DNA from: Acinetobacter nosocomialis
GTDB taxonomy: Bacteria; Pseudomonadota; Gammaproteobacteria; Pseudomonadales; Moraxellaceae
NCBI GenBank assembly: GCA_025736915.1
Contig: CP107049.1
Coordinates: 868,001-932,000, forward strand
Direction of reading: 5' to 3'
Length of the DNA: 64,000 bases
The first letter of the stretch is position 1, and each line of letters begins with the position of its first letter. Below, piece by piece: positions 1 through 7,396 of the stretch. The notes under the pieces are model-generated. The model saw only the letters and a list, made by a program, of their open reading frames with translations. It ran no database searches and had not been told where the DNA came from. The position numbers were made by a program, and so were the translations under genes.

Positions 1-168
1 AGTGTATATCACTCTATTAATAACGTGGTTAAAAATTTAGATGAAATGCAAATAGTACAATTTTTGCAATTAGAAGCTACAAAGCAAAATACATTACGAT
101 TAGACAGATGCACTAATGAGTTAATTGATATTTTATATCCATATTCGATATATAAGAAATTCCGTTAA
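1..168 (+). CDS. C-terminal end of an unidentified protein (5' end outside window)
   Basis: An open frame runs from the first base to a TAA at 166-168 and gives about 55 residues ending in SIYKKFR. I do not recognise the family. Its place directly upstream of a PAAR gene suggests it belongs to the same type VI secretion cargo cluster, for example as the end of a VgrG-associated accessory protein, but that is inference from position only. Confidence 0.5.
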   Translation, partial: SVYHSINNVVKNLDEMQIVQFLQLEATKQNTLRLDRCTNELIDILYPYSIYKKFR

Positions 169-294
169 ATAAATATAAATTGATCAGGGCTTTGCGATCG
201 TACTTGTTCTTAAGTTTTTTGCAAAATAGACAGATCTGTATATTTTTCTTTGTTATCATTCACATAATTCATGAAGATAACAAGGAATAATAAT

Positions 295-811
295 TTGGCT
301 ACACCCTATATAACCATAGGTTGCCCTACTACTGGTGGCGGCAAAGTAATTAGCGGAAACTCATTATTTCTAATTGATGGAAAAGCTGTAGCATGCACAG
401 GCGATAAAGCCACCTGCCCTACACATAAAGTGGTAGCCACCATTGTATCGGGCGATCCGTGCATGAATATTTTTGGCAAAAATGGCGGCGCGTGTTGGTG
501 ACTCTCTGTCCTGTGGCTGTAAGCTACTTCCGCAACAAAGTTTAGTTGTTCAGGATAATGGTGGTGGTAATTCAACTGCCTCAAAAAGTAATACTGAGAG
601 CTTATTACCTATTGAAAATTTTGGGCATAGATTTTTATTAAAAGATCAACTAACAGATGTACCACTGGTAGGTGTTTGCTATGAAATAGTAAAAAATGGT
701 GAAACGATACATAGCAAAACTGATAAACAAGGCTTTACTGAACTAATCACAAATACTAATAGCGAAGAAATAACAATTAATATTATTTATGAGGAACATA
801 CACATGGATAA
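295..811 (+). pseudogene. PAAR-domain T6SS spike-tip protein with C-terminal extension, frameshifted
   Basis: PAAR proteins cap the VgrG spike of the type VI secretion system and carry effectors. The first frame begins best at TTG 295, because AAGGA at 282-286 is well spaced and the product then starts MATPYITIGCPTTGGG, typical of this family; an ATG at 271 is possible. That frame stops at 499-501. The expected continuation (AARVGDSLSCGCKLL) is in the next frame, which runs to 811. Reading AAT-GCG-GCG-CGT would restore one protein, whereas the sequence has one extra G near 484-489. The tail after about residue 75 contains FLLKDQLTDVPLVGVCYE and looks like a transthyretin-like adaptor domain. 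Either the gene is inactivated, or this is a sequencing error or a +1 frameshift site. Confidence 0.8.
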
Positions 812-1493
812 AAATCCAGTGAAGCAATCGGCTAAAATCATTGTAGCAAATGCGAAAGCAAAGCTGACTAAATTGAAAAATAACCAACCTCATCCAACGA
901 CTGAAATAAAAATTGAAACTAAAAGAAAATTAACTTCTGGCGAAATTAAAATGTGCCAATTGGTTTTTAAAGATGCTATTGATTACTCAAAAGTATGGAT
1001 TCATATCGGTGGGTATATTCACAATGCGACAGGTAATGCGATGACACCTGCTGGTGAAATCATGCTTCCTAGATCAGAATATATGGCAACATCAGATTTT
1101 AGTAAGGCTTCTGGGGATAGTCGTCATTGGTTTATTCATGAAATGGCGCATGTTTGGCAATATCAAATGGGAACACCAAATGGATGGTTAGGTTTGAAGC
1201 AGCTTTGTAAAGGCGGTTACACCTCAATGGTGACGTCCGTAGATTCTGGTGGTGAACTAAAAGCTTATGATACGGATATTTTGGGACGGGACTTTGGAAA
1301 GAAATTTAATGAATTTAATTTTGAACAACAAGGCCGTTTAATTGAGTTTTGGTTTGATGCATGCTATTTACAAAATGTTGACCCTGAAAGAGTACATCAC
1401 AGACAGAGTCTAAAACTTTTAGGATATGTAGAAAGAATTTTAAGGGATTTTATTCTCAACCCACATGACAAGACGTTATTGCCAAGGTCTTAA
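804..1493 (+). CDS. Putative T6SS effector, HExxH zinc metalloprotease
   Basis: The product is 229 residues long, counting from ATG 804, which GAGGA at 791-795 precedes; an in-frame ATG at 789 has no such site. The start overlaps the PAAR stop by eight bases, so translation is probably coupled. The motif HEMAH at residues 112-116 is a canonical HExxH zinc site, and Glu151 in GGELKAY is a candidate third ligand. The N-terminus is lysine-rich with no signal peptide or membrane segment, as expected of cargo loaded in the cytoplasm. With a PAAR protein before it and a lipoprotein after it, the best reading is a peptidase effector acting in the periplasm of target cells. A. baylyi is known to have a T6SS peptidase effector (Tpe1); whether this is its homologue I cannot tell. 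Confidence 0.7.
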   Translation: MDKNPVKQSAKIIVANAKAKLTKLKNNQPHPTTEIKIETKRKLTSGEIKMCQLVFKDAIDYSKVWIHIGGYIHNATGNAMTPAGEIMLPRSEYMATSDFSKASGDSRHWFIHEMAHVWQYQMGTPNGWLGLKQLCKGGYTSMVTSVDSGGELKAYDTDILGRDFGKKFNEFNFEQQGRLIEFWFDACYLQNVDPERVHHRQSLKLLGYVERILRDFILNPHDKTLLPRS

Positions 1494-1495
1494 AA

Positions 1496-1909
1496 ATGAT
1501 AAAGCAAAACTTAACTTTAATCTTTATTGCCATAATAAGTATTACGATCAGTGCTTGTAGCCAAGGGCCACGTCCATTGGAAGCAGTTATCAAAAAAAAT
1601 AACTTATGTGTATTTACGAACAATCCTAAAACTTATGCGAGTTTTGACAACTCTGTTCTAGTTTATTTGGGTAAGATCGACTATACAAAAGAGTTTAAAA
1701 GTACTTATAAAAAGTTATATACAAAAGCTCCGCTCCCAATAGAAGAAACTAATTGTGTGGCAATACCATTAGAAGTAATTGATAAGAATGTTGCTTATGA
1801 AATAATTTTAGAAACTAATAAGAGTTTTCATGCCAGAATTTGTGTAATAGATAAAGGAAATCGCTTGGAAGTCAAACATATTGATGCGGGTAAATCCACA
1901 TGTGACTAA
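1496..1909 (+). CDS. Small lipoprotein, candidate T6SS immunity protein
   Basis: A 137-residue protein with an N-terminal hydrophobic segment (residues about 7-19) ending in the lipobox ISAC, so it should be lipidated at Cys20 or Cys21 region and face the periplasm. It starts two bases after the metalloprotease stop, so both lie in one operon. A lipoprotein immediately downstream of a T6SS effector is the usual position of the cognate immunity protein, here matching an effector that would act in the periplasm. The mature part has several cysteines (in LCVF, TNCVA, ARICVI, STCD), which could form disulfides. No catalytic motif is visible. The immunity role is inferred from order and localisation alone. 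Confidence 0.6.
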   Translation: MIKQNLTLIFIAIISITISACSQGPRPLEAVIKKNNLCVFTNNPKTYASFDNSVLVYLGKIDYTKEFKSTYKKLYTKAPLPIEETNCVAIPLEVIDKNVAYEIILETNKSFHARICVIDKGNRLEVKHIDAGKSTCD

Positions 1910-1924
1910 GTTTAAAGATGAAAT

Positions 1925-1948
1925 AAAGCCCTGATTATTCAGGGCTTT
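1925..1948. terminator. Hairpin between convergent genes
   Basis: Ten-base arms AAAGCCCTGA and TCAGGGCTTT flank a four-base loop, 16 bases after the lipoprotein stop and before the convergent gene's stop. It probably ends transcription from both sides; the T-tract on the + strand is short. Confidence 0.7.
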
Positions 1949-1965
1949 ACTTAATCTTTAAATAT

Positions 1966-2568
1966 TTATTTGGCTACTAAGTTTATGTTATTTAAACACT
2001 TATCTACCCTTTCTTTTCCTTCTTTCATCTCTAGAGATAGAGTGGAAATAAATAACAGAAAGTCTTTTAACACTTCTATTTGTGCTTTGGTAAAACAATT
2101 TAATAACTTAGAAATTTCTTCAAAAGTATTTAAACTTCTTAAACGATAAAACCAAGATAAAAAACTAGGTGAAGATAGAACTTCTGTGTCTTTTAAAACA
2201 GAACTCATAATAGCTGGAGTATAAAATAGAAATCCCTGAGGTTCTAAAAAACCAAAACCCGTATGGTAGTTGTCTAAATATGAAACAGGTATTTCAAAAG
2301 GATTACTGTACCTATTATTCATTTTCCTCTTTTCTTTAATTGCATTTACAGCCTCTTTAAAGTCCTCTCTAAACCAATTACCAGTCTCAAGAAGGAAAAG
2401 TTCCTGCTTTACCCATTCTTCCTCAGTTAAGTTTAAATCGGTGCGCCTTTTATCGAAGTACCAATAACTTGTATCTGCATAGTCTTCCTCAGGTAAGGTA
2501 TAAGCATCTCCCAGAGCAACATCTTTATACTCGAGTTCTATTTTCTTCTTTAAATTATCGATATTCAT
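1966..2568 (-). CDS. Unrecognised ~200-residue protein, copy A (possibly DUF6714-like)
   Basis: A 200-residue acidic, probably soluble protein without signal peptide. The start ATG is preceded by AGGAC at good spacing. It is close to identical over much of its length to the gene at 6141-6734, and a decayed third copy lies at 5853-6009. Landmarks are EEDYADTSYWYFDKRRTDLNL near residues 27-47, FLEPQGFLFYTPAIMSSVL near 107-125, and FTKAQIEVLKDFLLFIS near 160-176. The middle and C-terminal patterns resemble what I remember of the uncharacterised DUF6714 family, with low certainty. It follows kup on the same strand after a terminator, so it is probably transcribed separately. No function can be assigned. 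Confidence 0.75.
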   Translation of the reverse strand: MNIDNLKKKIELEYKDVALGDAYTLPEEDYADTSYWYFDKRRTDLNLTEEEWVKQELFLLETGNWFREDFKEAVNAIKEKRKMNNRYSNPFEIPVSYLDNYHTGFGFLEPQGFLFYTPAIMSSVLKDTEVLSSPSFLSWFYRLRSLNTFEEISKLLNCFTKAQIEVLKDFLLFISTLSLEMKEGKERVDKCLNNINLVAK

Positions 2569-2644
2569 TTTATTGTCCTAAAACCCCTAGATAGCTTTTT
2601 TGCCAAAATTCCCAACCCTTTCAAATATAAAATAAGCCAAACAA

Positions 2645-2680
2645 GCAAAAAAGGCCTAAATCTTCTAAATTTAAGCCTTT
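2645..2680 (-). terminator. Terminator of kup
   Basis: Read on the minus strand, AAAGGCTTAAA pairs with TTTAGGCCTTT, followed by a run of six T. It lies 45 bases after the kup stop. Confidence 0.75.
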
Positions 2681-2724
2681 AATAGCCTCTTATTTCCGCA
2701 TATATAAAATCAATCAAGGCGTTC

Positions 2725-4605
2725 CTAAATCTCTACTTGGCTCCCCATTTCCACCACTCGGTTAGCTGGTATCTGGAAAAAATCACTAGCAGGACTCGTA
2801 TTAAGTTGCATAGAAATGAACAGTTTTTCACGCCATGAAACAATACCATCACCTACGTTATGAATTACACGTTCACGCGATACAAAAAAGCTTGTGTCCA
2901 TAATGTTATATGGTTGATTTAAATTAGTTAAAGCTTGTTCTAATGCTTGAGGTACATTTGGCTGTTCTTTAAATCCATAATAAGCACTAACACGTAAAAA
3001 ATGCTTATCTAATACTTCGACATCAATACGTTCTGATTCATCTACATAAGGAATGTCACGAGTATTTATGGTGATCAAAATATTACGTTCATGAAGTATT
3101 TTGTTATGTTTTAAATTATGTAGTAAAGCATGAGGAACAACTTTTGGACTACTTGTCATAAATACAGCCGTTCCACTCACCATATAAGCACTAGATTCCA
3201 AGCTCTTAATAAATAAATCTAATGGCATAGTGTCACTTTGCAACTTGTTCAGTAGTAATTCACGTCCACGGCGCCATGTTGTCATAATTATAAAAGTGAT
3301 TGCCCCCATCATTAATGGGAACCAGCCGCCATCTACAATTTTTAGTGAAGTTGAAGCAATAAAGAGGAGATCTGGAATTAGCAAAGGTATCGCAATTAAC
3401 AACATAACCCACGAAGGCCATTTCCATAAGTGATACATGATGAAAGCAACTAGAATAGTGTCACAGAACATAGTCAAAGTTACTGCAATTCCATAAGCCG
3501 AACCTAGACTAGCACTAGATTGAAACATAAGTACTAAACTAATAATCATACCAAGCAACATCCAGTTCAATGCTGGTATATAAATCTGACCAATTTCAGA
3601 TTCAGAGGTATGGTCAATCGCAAAACGTGGTAAATAACCTAATTGCATAGCTTGACGTGCCATAGAAAACACACCTGAAATAACTGCTTGAGAGGCAATT
3701 ACTGTCGCAGCCGTTGCTAAAGCAATCATCGGATATAATGCTATTTTAGGTACCATCATGAAAAAAGTATTATCGATGGCCTGCGGGTTTTGCAGAATCA
3801 ATGCACCTTGTCCTGCATAGTTTAATACCAAGCATGGTAGCGCAACCAAAAACCAAGCCAATTGAATTGGCTTACGACCAAAATGGCCCATATCAGCATA
3901 TAACGCCTCTCCACCTGTAATCGTCAATACAACTGCTCCCATAACTACAAATGCAGTCACAGGGTTATTTTCAATGAAAGGAAGAGCCCAATACGGATTA
4001 AGCATATTCAAGATATAAGGGTTCTTGATAATGTGAGATAGGCCAATAAAACCTATTGAGAAAAACCAGAGTAGCATGATAGGTCCAAAAAAACGGCCTA
4101 CGGATCCAGTTCCCTTTTTCTGGATCATAAATAATCCAATTAGAATCACAATCGTAATTGGTATTACATACGGTGTAAAAATTGGGGTTGCTACGGACAA
4201 TCCCTCTACTGCTGACAATACTGAAATAGCGGGGGTAATAATGCCATCACCAAAAAATAATGAAGCACCAAATAAACCAATTGTAATTAACCCAAAGCGC
4301 ACTTTAGGCCCAATTTGCTTATTGTGCATGTTAAGAGCCAATAAAGCTAAAATGCCCCCCTCTCCATGATTGTCAGCACGCATAATTAACATACTAAATT
4401 TCAAAGACACCACGATCATCAGTGCCCAAAAAATCAATGATAAAATGCCTAGAACATTTGCTTCATTTATAGGAACATTATGTGATGTATGAAAACATTG
4501 GGTAAAAGCGTAAAGTGGGCTAGTACCTATATCACCAAAAACCACTCCTAAAGCACCCAATGTCATTGCTGACATTTTTTGACGTCCAATCTTATGTGAA
4601 CTCAT
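2725..4605 (-). CDS. kup: Kup-family low-affinity potassium uptake protein
   Basis: The protein has 626 residues, close to the 622 of E. coli Kup. Kup proteins are inner-membrane proton-coupled potassium importers. The sequence shows the family hallmark [15 protein letters not shown] near residues 20-34 and about twelve hydrophobic segments up to about residue 450, then a cytoplasmic C-terminal domain ending in the conserved [23 protein letters not shown] precedes the ATG at good spacing. It stands alone, with an unknown lipoprotein upstream and its own terminator downstream. Nothing in the sequence suggests damage. Confidence 0.96.
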   Translation of the reverse strand: MSSHKIGRQKMSAMTLGALGVVFGDIGTSPLYAFTQCFHTSHNVPINEANVLGILSLIFWALMIVVSLKFSMLIMRADNHGEGGILALLALNMHNKQIGPKVRFGLITIGLFGASLFFGDGIITPAISVLSAVEGLSVATPIFTPYVIPITIVILIGLFMIQKKGTGSVGRFFGPIMLLWFFSIGFIGLSHIIKNPYILNMLNPYWALPFIENNPVTAFVVMGAVVLTITGGEALYADMGHFGRKPIQLAWFLVALPCLVLNYAGQGALILQNPQAIDNTFFMMVPKIALYPMIALATAATVIASQAVISGVFSMARQAMQLGYLPRFAIDHTSESEIGQIYIPALNWMLLGMIISLVLMFQSSASLGSAYGIAVTLTMFCDTILVAFIMYHLWKWPSWVMLLIAIPLLIPDLLFIASTSLKIVDGGWFPLMMGAITFIIMTTWRRGRELLLNKLQSDTMPLDLFIKSLESSAYMVSGTAVFMTSSPKVVPHALLHNLKHNKILHERNILITINTRDIPYVDESERIDVEVLDKHFLRVSAYYGFKEQPNVPQALEQALTNLNQPYNIMDTSFFVSRERVIHNVGDGIVSWREKLFISMQLNTSPASDFFQIPANRVVEMGSQVEI

Positions 4606-4899
4606 CCATATCTCCTTGATATGAAATTATTATTCTTATTTAAAAAGTACTAACACCTATAGCCACTATCATTGATCAAAATATAAAAATCAAGAGCATT
4701 AATAATCAATAAGATATTAATTCCTATAATAAGGAGAACTATAAACAAAAAAATTAGTCTACTCTCATAGTATTTGAATTCAGAATACTTCTATGAACTT
4801 TACCTCTCCTACTTATGAGGTAGATAGCTATGTCACTTTATAAAAATTAATTTTAGAAAGTCGCATGCGACTATTTCATATACATTTGTTGAATCATTC
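4606..4899. other. AT-rich intergenic region upstream of kup with a 14-bp palindrome
   Basis: No gene is visible. The stretch should contain the kup promoter on the minus strand. The perfect palindrome AGTCGCATGCGACT lies at 4859-4872, just after the stop side of the next lipoprotein gene. No T-tract follows, so it is not an obvious terminator. Confidence 0.6.
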
Positions 4900-5673
4900 C
4901 TAAAACCATAATAACGCGTGCTTTACCTTTGAGCAGAATAAATAAGCGTTAATTCCGCCATTATCCATATAAATAATTTCATAGTTTGGAATATTATTTT
5001 CACATTTTTCAACAACTTCTTTTCTTTTTTCATCATCAAAGTCATTTAACTCCGCAAGATATAACCCGGTGCGAATTGAGTCAAAAACTTCCCTATCCCC
5101 AATAATATTATATTTATCACACAAACAATCCTTCCGTTTACCCGAAGCTGTTAGTTTTTTCATTTCCTCATCATATAACTGTTTTTGTTTACTATAAATT
5201 TTTATGATTTCCCAAGCTTTTGATATTTTTTCCTTATTAATTTTTGAATACCCATATTTATTTTCCTTACTGCTTAATATTGAATATGAATATGCCAAAT
5301 AGAGCACTTGATCCATTTGCGTCATATCAAGTTTATTATTTAGATAAAGTTCCACCATCTTATTTGCAGCACTTTCAATATCAGTTTTGGATGAATGTGT
5401 AGAATAGACGTCCAAAATTTCAATTAAGCCTTTTATATTACTTTCTTTGATTGCGGACTTATGTTTTATTGAAATTTTTGTTGTGTTCCAAGTCTCACGA
5501 GTAACTTTTGTTGTTCCCTTAACAATAGCAGCAGGAATAAGAACTGGGGATAACAATATAGCGGTAACAACCATTTTCCCCTCAGGTGAATGCGGACTAC
5601 TACATGCATTCAAGCCAACAATCGACAACATTAGTAATAGCATGGCTCTATATTTATTATTCATCATTTTCAA
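4900..5673 (-). CDS. Unrecognised lipoprotein
   Basis: A 257-residue protein with a hydrophobic signal (RAMLLLMLSIVG) and lipobox LNAC followed by SS, so it is a predicted lipoprotein with Cys near residue 24. A second hydrophobic stretch, VVTAILLSPVLIPAAIV near residues 35-51, may be membrane-associated. The rest is charged and probably helical (residues about 85-180), followed by a cysteine-containing tail (CLCDKY, KCENN, FCSKV). A second ATG three codons in is an alternative start. I do not recognise the family. It lies between a decayed gene fragment and kup in a region reshaped by duplication, which suggests accessory DNA. Confidence 0.7.
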   Translation of the reverse strand: MKMMNNKYRAMLLLMLSIVGLNACSSPHSPEGKMVVTAILLSPVLIPAAIVKGTTKVTRETWNTTKISIKHKSAIKESNIKGLIEILDVYSTHSSKTDIESAANKMVELYLNNKLDMTQMDQVLYLAYSYSILSSKENKYGYSKINKEKISKAWEIIKIYSKQKQLYDEEMKKLTASGKRKDCLCDKYNIIGDREVFDSIRTGLYLAELNDFDDEKRKEVVEKCENNIPNYEIIYMDNGGINAYLFCSKVKHALLWF

Positions 5674-5714
5674 GCAACTTTTTATGCATCCAATATTTGA
5701 TGTACAACTACCCT

Positions 5715-5748
5715 AACTCCCATAAATTTTGATCAATTTATGGGAGTT
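5715..5748. repeat. Perfect 14-bp inverted repeat
   Basis: Arms AACTCCCATAAATT (5715-5728) and AATTTATGGGAGTT (5735-5748) are exact reverse complements around the loop TTGATC. It lies 42 bases upstream of the lipoprotein start and beyond the stop of the decayed copy. It could be a terminator without a T-tract or a protein-binding site. Confidence 0.7.
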
Positions 5749-5852
5749 TATTATAAGCATTAATCCATATTGTTAATATGGTCTGCTGACATTTACTGTA
5801 TAAAAAATAGCAAGATAGTAAAATTAAATCGTCAAACTTAATTCACTACTCA

Positions 5853-6009
5853 CTACACCTCGTACAATGTTAAATTAGAGTCTGAATGTTGTTTATCAAA
5901 ATACCAATAACTTGTATCGGCATAGTCTTCCTCGGGTAAGGTATAAGCATCTCCCAGATTAACTTTTTATACTCCAGTCTATTCGCTTCTTTAAAGTATC
6001 GATATTCAT
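5853..6009 (-). pseudogene. Decayed 5' fragment of the duplicated ~200-residue gene
   Basis: The minus strand from the ATG at 6007-6009 reads MNIDTLKKRIDWSIKS and then stops, because one base is missing relative to copies A and B. In the next frame the homology resumes (LGDAYTLPEEDYADTSYWYFDK) and runs to NLT before it is lost, ending at TAG 5853-5855. About the first 45-50 codons of the family are therefore preserved. The roughly 45 bases upstream of the ATG also match those upstream of copy A, including GATAACTTTTTTGCCAAAA. It is a relic of duplication and cannot encode the full protein. Confidence 0.85.
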
Positions 6010-6089
6010 TTTATCGTCCTAAAATCCCTAGATAACTTTTTTGCCAAAACCCCAGAATCTGCCAATTATTAAATGCGACAAACAGGCAT

Positions 6090-6130
6090 AAAAAAAGGGC
6101 TTACATGTTATGAAACGATGTAAACCCTTT
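6090..6130 (-). terminator. Terminator of copy B, duplicate of the tRNA-Val terminator
   Basis: On the minus strand AAAGGGTTTACAT pairs with ATGTAAGCCCTTT, followed by a T-run. The sequence is nearly identical to that at 6797-6838, together with the flank TGCGACAAACAGGCAT. Confidence 0.8.
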
Positions 6131-6140
6131 ATCGTTACAC

Positions 6141-6734
6141 TCAAAACCCTAATAAACTTATATTATTTAAACAATCATCTACTCCTTCTTTCATCTCTAG
6201 GGATAGAGTGGAAATAAATAACAGAAAGTCTTTTAACACTTCTATTTGTGCTTTGGTAAAACAATTTAATAACTTAGAAATTTCTTCAAAAGTATTTGAC
6301 CTTCTTAAACGATAAAACCAATATGAAAAACTAGGTGAAGATAGAACTTCGGTGTCTTTTAAAACAGAACTCATAATAGCTGGGGTATAAAATAGAAATC
6401 CTTGAGGTTCTAAAAAACTAAAACCTGTATAATAGTTGTCTAAATATGAAACAGGTATTTCAAAAGGATTACTGTACCTATTATTCATTTTCCTCTTTTC
6501 TTTAATTGCATTTACAGCCTCTTTAAAGTCCTCTCTAAACCTATTACCAGTCTCAAGAAGGTGAAGTTCCTGCTTTACCCATTCTTCCTCAGTTAAGTTT
6601 AAATCGGTGCGCCTTTTATCAAAGTACCAGTAGCTTGTATCGGCATAGTCTTCCTCAGGCAGAGTATAAGCATTCCCCAAAGAAACATTTTTAAATTCAA
6701 ATTCTATTTGATTCTTTAAAGTATCGATATTCAT
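6141..6734 (-). CDS. Unrecognised ~200-residue protein, copy B (possibly DUF6714-like)
   Basis: A 197-residue paralogue of the protein at 1966-2568, nearly identical from about residue 20 to 185. Differences cluster in the first 20 residues (NQIEFEFKNVSLGNA against KKIELEYKDVALGDA) and at the C-terminus, where copy B lacks the KGKERV stretch of copy A and ends DCLNNISLLGF. An AGGAC site precedes the ATG. It lies directly downstream of tRNA-Val on the same strand, behind the tRNA terminator. No signal peptide, membrane segment or known motif is visible. Function unknown. Confidence 0.75.
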   Translation of the reverse strand: MNIDTLKNQIEFEFKNVSLGNAYTLPEEDYADTSYWYFDKRRTDLNLTEEEWVKQELHLLETGNRFREDFKEAVNAIKEKRKMNNRYSNPFEIPVSYLDNYYTGFSFLEPQGFLFYTPAIMSSVLKDTEVLSSPSFSYWFYRLRRSNTFEEISKLLNCFTKAQIEVLKDFLLFISTLSLEMKEGVDDCLNNISLLGF

Positions 6735-6796
6735 TTTATTGTCCTAAAATCCCTAGTTTCCAACTCCGCCAAATATAGAATGCGACAAACAGGCAT

Positions 6797-6838
6797 AAAA
6801 AAAGGGCTTACATGTTGTTAAAACGATGTAAACCCTTT
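6797..6838 (-). terminator. Terminator of tRNA-Val
   Basis: On the minus strand AAAGGGTTTACAT pairs with ATGTAAGCCCTTT across a loop of about 11 bases, followed by seven T. It begins nine bases after the tRNA. Confidence 0.8.
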
Positions 6839-6846
6839 ATAAATCT

Positions 6847-6923
6847 TGGTAGGTATATCCAGACTCGAACTGGAGACCTCTACGATGTCAACGTAGCGCT
6901 CTAACCAACTGAGCTATACACCT
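6847..6923 (-). tRNA. tRNA-Val (anticodon GAC)
   Basis: The minus strand folds as a 77-nt tRNA with CCA encoded. The acceptor arm AGGTGTA pairs with TATACCT, the D-arm begins GCTCAGTTGGTTAGAGC, the anticodon stem CTACG/CGTAG encloses loop TTGACAT with anticodon GAC, and the T-arm is CCAGTTCGAGTCTGG. GAC reads valine codons GUC and GUU. A run of duplicated accessory genes lies on its 3' side, but I saw no integrase or repeat of the tRNA 3' end in the window. Confidence 0.95.
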
Positions 6924-7025
6924 AGAATGGAAAGCATCATATTCATTTTTCAAAAGCAAAACAAGAGATTTGCCATTGAAAAAAATACAAATGAGCAGAC
7001 TTTAAGCAAACTTTTTTCATTTTCC

Positions 7026-7066
7026 AAAAAAATAAAACGGCACATGGTTCAACCACATACCGTTTT
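7026..7066 (-). terminator. Terminator of cstA-ybdD
   Basis: On the minus strand AAAACGGTATGTGG pairs, with some G-U pairs, with CCATGTGCCGTTTT and is followed by a T-rich tail. It lies 24 bases after the stop. Confidence 0.75.
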
Positions 7067-7090
7067 GTTTAGCTGAATTTAACTCTCAAT

Positions 7091-7396
7091 TTAACAAGGG
7101 CATTTCTTTAAAGTACCGCCTGCCGATGGATAACGCACATCAACACAATGTCGATAGAAAGTCTTCGCATCCATAGGTATTAAATCAGGATGATGAGCTT
7201 TCATGTGCTCCAAATACGTTTGATAGTCCGGCACGCCTACCATGAGACGAAAGCTTTGCTGCAAACGCTGCCACAAGGTTGCTATACGCGACCAGTTCTT
7301 TGGAGAAAGTAATAGCTCTTTTTGCGAGAGCACTGTCATTTTGATGATTTTAGCAATAATGACAGTTCCATTTTTTGCAAATTTAAAATTCATCAT
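7091..7396 (-). CDS. ybdD: YbdD/YjiX family small protein
   Basis: A 101-residue protein with a short N-terminal extension and a family core WQRLQQSFRLMVGVPDYQTYLEHMKAHHP, ending in the characteristic CVDVRYPSAGGTLKKCPC. This family is nearly always encoded right after cstA-type genes. Here its ATG shares one base with the stop of cstA (TAATG), so the two are translationally coupled. The molecular role is unknown; a partner role for the transporter is inferred from context. The first 25 or so residues are less typical of the family, so a downstream start is possible. Confidence 0.88.
   Translation of the reverse strand: MMNFKFAKNGTVIIAKIIKMTVLSQKELLLSPKNWSRIATLWQRLQQSFRLMVGVPDYQTYLEHMKAHHPDLIPMDAKTFYRHCVDVRYPSAGGTLKKCPC

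Noticed and set aside
306..584. 92-codon open frame opposite the PAAR gene
   Set aside because: It is the antisense shadow of a recognisable PAAR coding sequence and has no start signal or family match.
6847..6923. Possible genomic-island attachment site at tRNA-Val
   Set aside because: No integrase gene and no second copy of the tRNA 3' end are visible in the window; only the terminator is duplicated.
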